Part shown: positions 22,585 through 26,751 of the stretch, one piece after another
How positions within the stretch are numbered: the first letter of the stretch is position 1
Layout of the letters: each line of letters begins with the position of its first letter
Assembly (NCBI GenBank): GCA_902476875.1
Contig: CABSFC010000030.1
Span: 1-26,751, forward strand
Length of the DNA: 26,751 nucleotides
Origin: an uncultured Oscillibacter sp.
GTDB taxonomy: Bacteria > Bacillota > Clostridia > Oscillospirales > Oscillospiraceae
Direction: 5' to 3'
Notes under the pieces: model-generated
Seen by the model: only the letters and a program-made list of their open reading frames with translations
Told to the model about the DNA's origin: nothing
Databases searched by the model: none
Made by a program: the position numbers and the translations under genes

Positions 22585-24201
22585 ATGGACAATGTCTATA
22601 TCACCGGGCACCGCAACCCGGACACGGACTCCATCGTATCCGCCATGGCGTACGCCGCGTTGAAAAACGCCCTGGGCCATCGGGAGTATCAGGCCGCCCG
22701 CCTGGGCCAGGTCAGCGACGAGACGCAGACCGTGCTGGACCGCTTTGGCTTTCAGCCGCCCCAGCTTATCAATAACGTGCGGACCCAGGTTCGGGACCTG
22801 GATTACGACACGCCGCCCACCCTGTCCGCCGGAGCCTCCATCAGCCGGGCGTGGCAGATGATGCAGGCGGACCGGATCTCCGTCCTGCCGGTGGCCAATG
22901 AGGACGGCACGCTGTACGGTATGCTCTCCGCCGGAGACGTGGCCAACCACGACATGATCTCCGTCCGGGACCCCATGGTGCGGGAGGTGCCGGTGTACAA
23001 CCTGCTGTCCGTGCTGGAGGGCCGCATCCTGAACGAGGGCGGCGAGATGCGGGACGAGATCTCCGGCGAGGTGACCATCGCCCTGCCCGCCGGGCGGGAG
23101 AACCTGTTGTTTTCCGACCCCAACAGTATCGTGGTCTGCGGCGACCAGCCGGACATGATCCGCCGGGCTCTGGAGCTGGGCGTGAACTGCGTCATTGTCT
23201 GCCAGGCGGAGGTGCGGCAGGAGCTGCTGGAGATGGACACGGACACCTGCGTCATCTCCACGCCCTATGACGCCTACCGGGCAGTGCACCTGGTCTGCCA
23301 TGCCCTGCCCATCGCCCGCATCTGCAAGGACAGGGATCTGGTCTGCTTCCACCTGGACGACTATATCGACGACGTGCAGAACACCGTGCTGGAGAGCCGC
23401 TTCCGGGCCTATCCCATCCTGGATGAGAACGAGCGCGTGGTGGGTATGCTGTCCCGGTACCACCTGCTGCGCCCCCGCCGGAAGCGGGTGATCCTGATGG
23501 ACCACAACGAGCAGGCCCAGTCCGTGCCGGGGCTGGAGCAGGCGGAGATCCTGGAGATCGTGGACCACCACCGGCTGGCGGATATCGAGACCAAGAACCC
23601 CATCTACGTCCGCAACGAGCCGGTGGGCAGCACCACCACCATCGTGGCGGATATGTACCAGGAGAAGGGGTTGATGCCCACCGCCAAGATGGCGGGCCTG
23701 ATGACCGCCGCCATCGTGTCCGACACGGTCATGTTCAAGTCCCCCACCTGCACCCAGCGGGACATCGACATGGCCACCCGCATGGCCCGCATCGCCAACG
23801 TGTCGCTGGAGGAGCTTGGCAAGGCCATTTTCTCCGCCACCTGCGGGGACGACAAGACCGTGGAGGCCATGCTGAAGACCGACTATAAGGAGTTCCACAT
23901 CGCGGGCCACAACCTGGCGGTCAGCCAGATCACCTGCATGGACTCCGACCGCCTGATGGCCCGGAAGGAGGAGTTCCTGGACTGTATGCGGGAGAACCGC
24001 CGGAAGAGGGGGCTGGACACGGTGGTGCTGATGATCACCGACGTGCTGTTGGAGGGCACCCAGCTGCTGTATGTGGGCGACGAGGACACCATCCGCCAGG
24101 CGTTCAACATCAGAAGCGACGCGGAGAACGCCGCCTTCCTGCCCAAGATCATGAGCCGGAAGAAGCAGGTTATCCCGATGCTGTCGGCGCTGTGGGGCTG
24201 A
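22585..24201 (+). CDS. Manganese-dependent inorganic pyrophosphatase with CBS/DRTGG regulatory insert
   Basis: Family II pyrophosphatases hydrolyse PPi and drive biosynthetic reactions; CBS-containing forms are controlled by adenine nucleotides. The 538-residue protein has the DHH catalytic domain split by a regulatory insert. The N-terminal metal motif is GHRNPDTDS (His9, Asp13, Asp15). Around residues 70-300 lie two CBS motifs (ISVLPVANEDGTLYGMLSAGD and FRAYPILDENERVVGMLSRYH) flanking a DRTGG-like domain. The DHH motif VDHHRL is at 327-329, and the C-terminal DHHA2 domain ends with SRKKQVIPML. ATG 22585 with AAGGAGAG is preferred to an upstream start at 22522, which lies in the promoter. 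Length is typical of CBS-DRTGG pyrophosphatases. Confidence 0.93.
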   Translation: MDNVYITGHRNPDTDSIVSAMAYAALKNALGHREYQAARLGQVSDETQTVLDRFGFQPPQLINNVRTQVRDLDYDTPPTLSAGASISRAWQMMQADRISVLPVANEDGTLYGMLSAGDVANHDMISVRDPMVREVPVYNLLSVLEGRILNEGGEMRDEISGEVTIALPAGRENLLFSDPNSIVVCGDQPDMIRRALELGVNCVIVCQAEVRQELLEMDTDTCVISTPYDAYRAVHLVCHALPIARICKDRDLVCFHLDDYIDDVQNTVLESRFRAYPILDENERVVGMLSRYHLLRPRRKRVILMDHNEQAQSVPGLEQAEILEIVDHHRLADIETKNPIYVRNEPVGSTTTIVADMYQEKGLMPTAKMAGLMTAAIVSDTVMFKSPTCTQRDIDMATRMARIANVSLEELGKAIFSATCGDDKTVEAMLKTDYKEFHIAGHNLAVSQITCMDSDRLMARKEEFLDCMRENRRKRGLDTVVLMITDVLLEGTQLLYVGDEDTIRQAFNIRSDAENAAFLPKIMSRKKQVIPMLSALWG

Positions 24202-24350
24202 TGCCTCCTCCAAGGGGGACTTTGTCCCCCTTAGACGCTCCGCCGGGCCGTTGGCCCGGCTCCGCTGAACCCCCTCACGTCCGCACGGCGGACGTGTCGC
24301 TGCGGCGGGCAGAGGTGTTTTGCCGGAAGTGAATTCCGGCAAAACAGATT
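24202..24350. repeat. Cluster of four hairpins downstream of the pyrophosphatase gene
   Basis: In about 150 bp there are four clear stem-loops: 24212-24232 (AAGGGGGAC, TTT loop), 24242-24260 (GCCGGGCC, 3-nt loop), 24276-24296 (CACGTCCG, 5-nt loop) and 24317-24345 (GTTTTGCCGGAA, 5-nt loop). None has a good U-tract. The tight series suggests intergenic palindromic repeats rather than a gene; no coding region is supported. The true terminator follows at 24356. Confidence 0.65.
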
Positions 24351-24355
24351 TTAAT

Positions 24356-24395
24356 AAAAAAGGTCCCGGATGCACGGCATCCGGGACCTTTCTTT
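24356..24395. terminator. Bidirectional terminator between the convergent units
   Basis: A perfect 13-bp stem (AGGTCCCGGATGC at 24361-24373, complement at 24377-24389, ACG loop) is flanked by five or more A on the left and TTTCTTT on the right. It can end both the pyrophosphatase transcript and the minus-strand ABC operon. Confidence 0.92.
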
Positions 24396-24419
24396 GTTGT
24401 GGGGCGCGCCGCCCCGCGT

Positions 24420-24638
24420 TCAGCCAAAGGCACGCTTGACCCGCTCCAGCTCCCCCTGGGTCTCCACCCAGTTTTCCACATACCCGCAGCCGCGGCAGAC
24501 ATAGCGCGCCACGGGGACCCGCTCCACCGTCGCCAGCTTCGTGATGCAGATGCTGTTGGCCAGATAGCGGTGGGCGTCGTCCGGCACCCGGACGATGTCC
24601 CGGGAGCCGCATTTGGGACAGACACAGGTGTTTTTCAT
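24420..24638 (-). CDS. Small zinc-ribbon protein of unknown function
   Basis: The 72-residue protein has two CxxC knuckles, CPKCGSRD near residue 7 and CRGCGYVENW near residue 48, which should bind one zinc ion. The segment between them (DAHRYLANSICITKLATVERVPVARYV) resembles the middle part of small Clostridia zinc ribbons whose second knuckle is followed by an aromatic-acidic EEW/ENW sequence. Shine-Dalgarno support is weak (GAGGG about 10 bases before the start). It begins 12 bases after the ABC-2 permease stop and lies before the terminator, so it is probably the last gene of the ytrA-like operon. No function can be assigned. Confidence 0.75.
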   Translation of the reverse strand: MKNTCVCPKCGSRDIVRVPDDAHRYLANSICITKLATVERVPVARYVCRGCGYVENWVETQGELERVKRAFG

Positions 24639-24650
24639 GGCGTCAAACCC

Positions 24651-25271
24651 TCAATAGGACCGCTTCCGGTACAGCCCCATGGACAGGGGGATGGAGATGG
24701 CGGTCAGCACTACCGCCGCCGCGGGCAGGATGAACATAAAGAACGCGAAGGGACCGTGGATGCCGCCGGTGGTCTGATCGACGGAGACAGTGATCGTTCC
24801 CAGAGCTCCGGCGGTGCCGCACACCAGAAAAATCATCAGGAACATCACCAGACGGCCCCTTTCCACACCGAAGCGGAACATCAGCGGCAGGGTGATGCTG
24901 AGGACGCACAGGCTGGCGCAGAAGCCGATCAGATTGTCCATGGGAGAAAACGCGGCCAGGGGAGACCCCAGCGTGGTTTGAAGCAGCTGGATTAGCAGGG
25001 AGAACAGAGCCGCCGTGCCGCAGCACAGCCAGCCAAGCAGGTATTTGCTCAGCACGATGTCCCGGACGGAGTAGGGCATCGCGGCGGCCAGCTGGTCCCA
25101 CTTGCTCCGCTCGTCATAGGCCATAGCGGTGTAGGGCAGCATGGCCGCCCAGACGACGATGAACACATTGCCGAACCCGCCGTTGAACACGGTGATGATC
25201 AGCATCACGAATATGAAAATACGCAGCTGCTTCCACAGAACGCAGCAGTCCTTCATGAGCAGGGCCTTCAT
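24651..25271 (-). CDS. ABC-2 type transporter permease
   Basis: The 206-residue membrane protein starts MKALLMKDCCVLWKQLR, a typical amphipathic entry to ABC-2 permeases, and has about six hydrophobic segments. The first pair is near residues 17-50 (IFIFVMLII and VVWAAMLPYTAMAY), followed by the conserved YDERSKWDQLAAAMPYSVRDIVLSKY loop (residues about 52-77) that marks the ABC2_membrane_5 family. The gene overlaps the upstream ATPase by four bases (25268-25271), so it is translationally coupled. With the GntR regulator and ATPase it forms a Ytr-like exporter. Such systems often respond to cell-wall-active or peptide antibiotics, but the substrate here is unknown. Confidence 0.88.
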   Translation of the reverse strand: MKALLMKDCCVLWKQLRIFIFVMLIITVFNGGFGNVFIVVWAAMLPYTAMAYDERSKWDQLAAAMPYSVRDIVLSKYLLGWLCCGTAALFSLLIQLLQTTLGSPLAAFSPMDNLIGFCASLCVLSITLPLMFRFGVERGRLVMFLMIFLVCGTAGALGTITVSVDQTTGGIHGPFAFFMFILPAAAVVLTAISIPLSMGLYRKRSY

Positions 25272-26122
25272 GCTTCCTTCGCTCCTTTCACCAGAAACAG
25301 GATGATGTCCTCCACCGTGGGCCGCTCCAGCTGGAACCCGCCGGGGGCCAGGTCCCGGCGCACCAGCGCCCGGACGCCGCCATAGCCGCTGGGCTCCCGG
25401 GCCACGATGGCCTCCGGCGCCAGACAGTCCACCTGCTCGGCGGTGTCGGTCAGGATGCCGTAGGTCTCCAGCAGCTGGTCCTTCTCATCGCAGAACAGCA
25501 AGCGCCCCTGGTGGAGGAAAGCGATGTAGTCACACAGCTTCTCCAGATCGCTGAGGATGTGGGAGGAGATGAGGATGGAGTGGTCCTCCTCCCGGGTGAA
25601 CTCGTAGAAGAGGTCCAGTACCTCGTCCCGGACGATGGGGTCCAGCCCGGCGGTGACCTCGTCCAGCACCAGCAGCCTGGGCCGGTGGCTCAGGGCCACG
25701 GCGATGGACAGCTTCATCCGCATGCCACGGGAGAAGTCCTTGAAGTCTTTTTTCTCCGGCAGGTCGAACCGGCGGAGATGGTCTTGATACAGCGCCGCGT
25801 CCCAGCGGCGGTAGGTGGCGGCCATGATTTTCCCCACCTGCATGGCGTTCAGGACCTCGGGGAAGTAGGCCTCATCCATCACCACGCCAATGTCCTCCTT
25901 CGCCGCCTGGAATTCCGGGGAGCCGACATCCGCGCCCAGCACCCGGGCAGTGCCGCTGTCGGGCCGCAGGGCGCCCATAAGGAGCCGGATTGTGGTGGAT
26001 TTACCGGCGCCGTTTTCGCCCACCAGGCCGCAGATGGTGCCGCTGGGCACCTCCAGGCACAGGTCATCGATGGCGAAGCCGCCGAAGGATTTGTTGATAT
26101 GGGACAGTTCAATGGCATTCAT
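25268..26122 (-). CDS. ABC transporter ATP-binding protein (Ytr/exporter type)
   Basis: The 284-residue ATPase powers the adjacent ABC-2 permease. Motifs in order are Walker A GENGAGKST (35-43), a Q-loop region with GVVMDEAYFPEVL, where the canonical Gln is replaced by Met-Asp as in many YtrB/bacitracin-type ATPases, the signature FSRGMRMKLSIAVAL (RG instead of GG), Walker B LLVLDEVTAGLDP and switch His in LISSHILSDLE. The last 70 residues form a C-terminal extension of the exporter type. Four-base overlaps join it to the GntR gene upstream (26119-26122) and the permease downstream. Family is clear; cargo is not. Confidence 0.92.
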   Translation of the reverse strand: MNAIELSHINKSFGGFAIDDLCLEVPSGTICGLVGENGAGKSTTIRLLMGALRPDSGTARVLGADVGSPEFQAAKEDIGVVMDEAYFPEVLNAMQVGKIMAATYRRWDAALYQDHLRRFDLPEKKDFKDFSRGMRMKLSIAVALSHRPRLLVLDEVTAGLDPIVRDEVLDLFYEFTREEDHSILISSHILSDLEKLCDYIAFLHQGRLLFCDEKDQLLETYGILTDTAEQVDCLAPEAIVAREPSGYGGVRALVRRDLAPGGFQLERPTVEDIILFLVKGAKEA

Positions 26123-26499
26123 AGCGATTCCTCCTCTGACAGGATGCGCAGCATTTCGTGTAGTTCCTCCCGGGAGACGCCGCAGGTCCTGGCCAGCTCC
26201 ACCGCCGAGGTCAGGTGGGCCTCCAGGTCCCGAAGCTGCTGCTCCCGGATGATGTCCAGATTTTTCTCCGCCACAAAGCAGCCCTTGCCGGCCACGGTGT
26301 AGAGAAAGCCGCCGGCCTCCAGCTCGTCATAGGCCCGCTTGGTGGTGATGACCGAGATTTTTAAATCCTTTGCCAGCGCCCGGATGGAGGGCAGGGCATC
26401 CCCCGGCGCCAGCTTGCCGGAGATGATCTGCGCCTTGATCTGGGCGCAGATCTGGTCATAAATGGGCTGGTTGGCGGTGTTTCGGATGATGAGCTCCAT
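26119..26499 (-). CDS. GntR-family regulator, YtrA subfamily
   Basis: The 126-residue protein has a GntR winged-helix domain (residues 8-75) with NQPIYDQICAQIKAQIISG, GDALPSIRALAKDLKIS and the recognition region VITTKRAYDELEAGGF. Only a short helical tail follows, the defining feature of the YtrA subfamily. These proteins usually repress an adjacent ABC transporter and their own gene. ATG 26499 with GGGGGAA just upstream is preferred; a longer frame to 26637 would run through the promoter. It overlaps the ATPase gene by four bases, so it is the first gene of a coupled operon. Confidence 0.92.
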   Translation of the reverse strand: MELIIRNTANQPIYDQICAQIKAQIISGKLAPGDALPSIRALAKDLKISVITTKRAYDELEAGGFLYTVAGKGCFVAEKNLDIIREQQLRDLEAHLTSAVELARTCGVSREELHEMLRILSEEESL

Positions 26500-26527
26500 G
26501 GAAGTTCCCCCGTTCGTACTGTACATG

Positions 26528-26559
26528 AACAGTATATACAGTATACACAGATGTGTCAA
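26528..26559 (-). promoter_or_regulatory. Promoter and repeated operator-like sites of the ytrA-like operon
   Basis: On the minus strand, TTGACA (26554-26559) and TATACT (26531-26536) are 17 bp apart. The spacer and -10 carry two direct copies of ACAGTATA (plus-strand 26529-26536 and 26538-26545), 9 bp apart, and a dyad GTATA-N5-TATAC (26532-26546). Another imperfect dyad, ACTGT-N6-ACAGT, lies at 26518-26533. Binding by the YtrA-type regulator at these sites would block transcription; this is inferred from position. Confidence 0.7.
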
Positions 26560-26654
26560 GGGGCATTTGAAAAATTCTTTTTGCGGGGGATGACTAGGAA
26601 ACAGCGGGAATTTGTGATACACTACAGGCGATATCAAAAACAGGAGGAAAGCCC

Positions 26655-26751
26655 GTGGAGACCGTCAGCGGCGTCAACAACTGGAAACTGGTCATCCGCC
26701 GGGAGAGGGCAGGCGTCAGGATTCTGTGGGCCGCCACCTGCGACCGGCGGG
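26655..26751 (+). CDS. Unidentified gene, 5' end only
   Basis: GTG 26655 follows a strong AGGAGG at 26642-26647. The visible 32 codons start METVSGVNNWKLVIRRERAG and run off the window edge without a stop. A possible -10 TACACT lies at 26618-26623, but no convincing -35 is present. The product cannot be recognised from this fragment; strong Shine-Dalgarno and codon usage support that it is real. It diverges from the ytrA-like operon. Confidence 0.6.
   Translation, partial: METVSGVNNWKLVIRRERAGVRILWAATCDRR

Overview
The window looks like a stretch of core chromosome from a GC-rich anaerobic Firmicute, most likely a gut-type Clostridia of the Oscillospirales (Flavonifractor/Oscillibacter/Lawsonibacter-like). 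This is inferred from the hrcA-grpE-dnaK-dnaJ gene order, strong Shine-Dalgarno sequences, sigma-A-type promoters, the gene families present and the palindromic intergenic repeats. I see no rRNA, tRNA, prophage, transposase or CRISPR array.

Layout. 1-5386 (+): heat-shock operon, with hrcA cut by the window start, then grpE, dnaK, dnaJ and a PHP-family phosphoesterase. 5453-6970 (+): rpiB from its own promoter, then a membrane-anchored DUF4015-type glycoside hydrolase. 7304-9660 (+): polar amino acid ABC importer (lipoprotein, permease, ATPase). 9826-11181 (+): NCS2 nucleobase permease. 11350-12018 (+): TetR regulator with a palindromic operator at its promoter. 12003-13834 (-): marR and MATE exporter, translationally coupled. 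14005-14853 (+): DegV lipid-binding protein. 14902-15750 (-): FAH-family enzyme. 15819-18726 (-): TrpXYZ-like ABC importer (ATPase, permease, lipoprotein). 19404-21011 (+): pyrG. 21367-22440 (+): M24 aminopeptidase. 22585-24201 (+): CBS-domain family II pyrophosphatase. 24420-26499 (-): YtrA-type GntR regulator, ABC ATPase, ABC-2 permease and a small zinc-ribbon protein. 26655-end (+): start of an unidentified gene.

Most of the genes are ordinary; the unusual content is between them. (1) The mRNA leader of the TrpXYZ-like importer (about 18727-18965, minus strand) reads as a complete ribosome-mediated attenuator: promoter, SD, a 32-codon leader ORF with a Tyr-Tyr-Phe block, a hairpin just after that block, a 10-bp alternative antiterminator pairing and an intrinsic terminator just before the lipoprotein gene. 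This points to control by charged aromatic tRNA and to Tyr/Phe as substrates. (2) The last 71 bp of pyrG plus a roughly 93-bp palindromic element are tandemly repeated with an exact 163-bp period. The third, broken tail copy seems to keep an older pyrG C-terminus. (3) The pyrG leader, divergent from the attenuator, has a similar aromatic-then-Lys/Arg/Phe reading. (4) Structured palindromic elements lie between dnaK and dnaJ and after the pyrophosphatase gene.

All structures were folded by eye. Family assignments come from recognised motifs, not from database searches.
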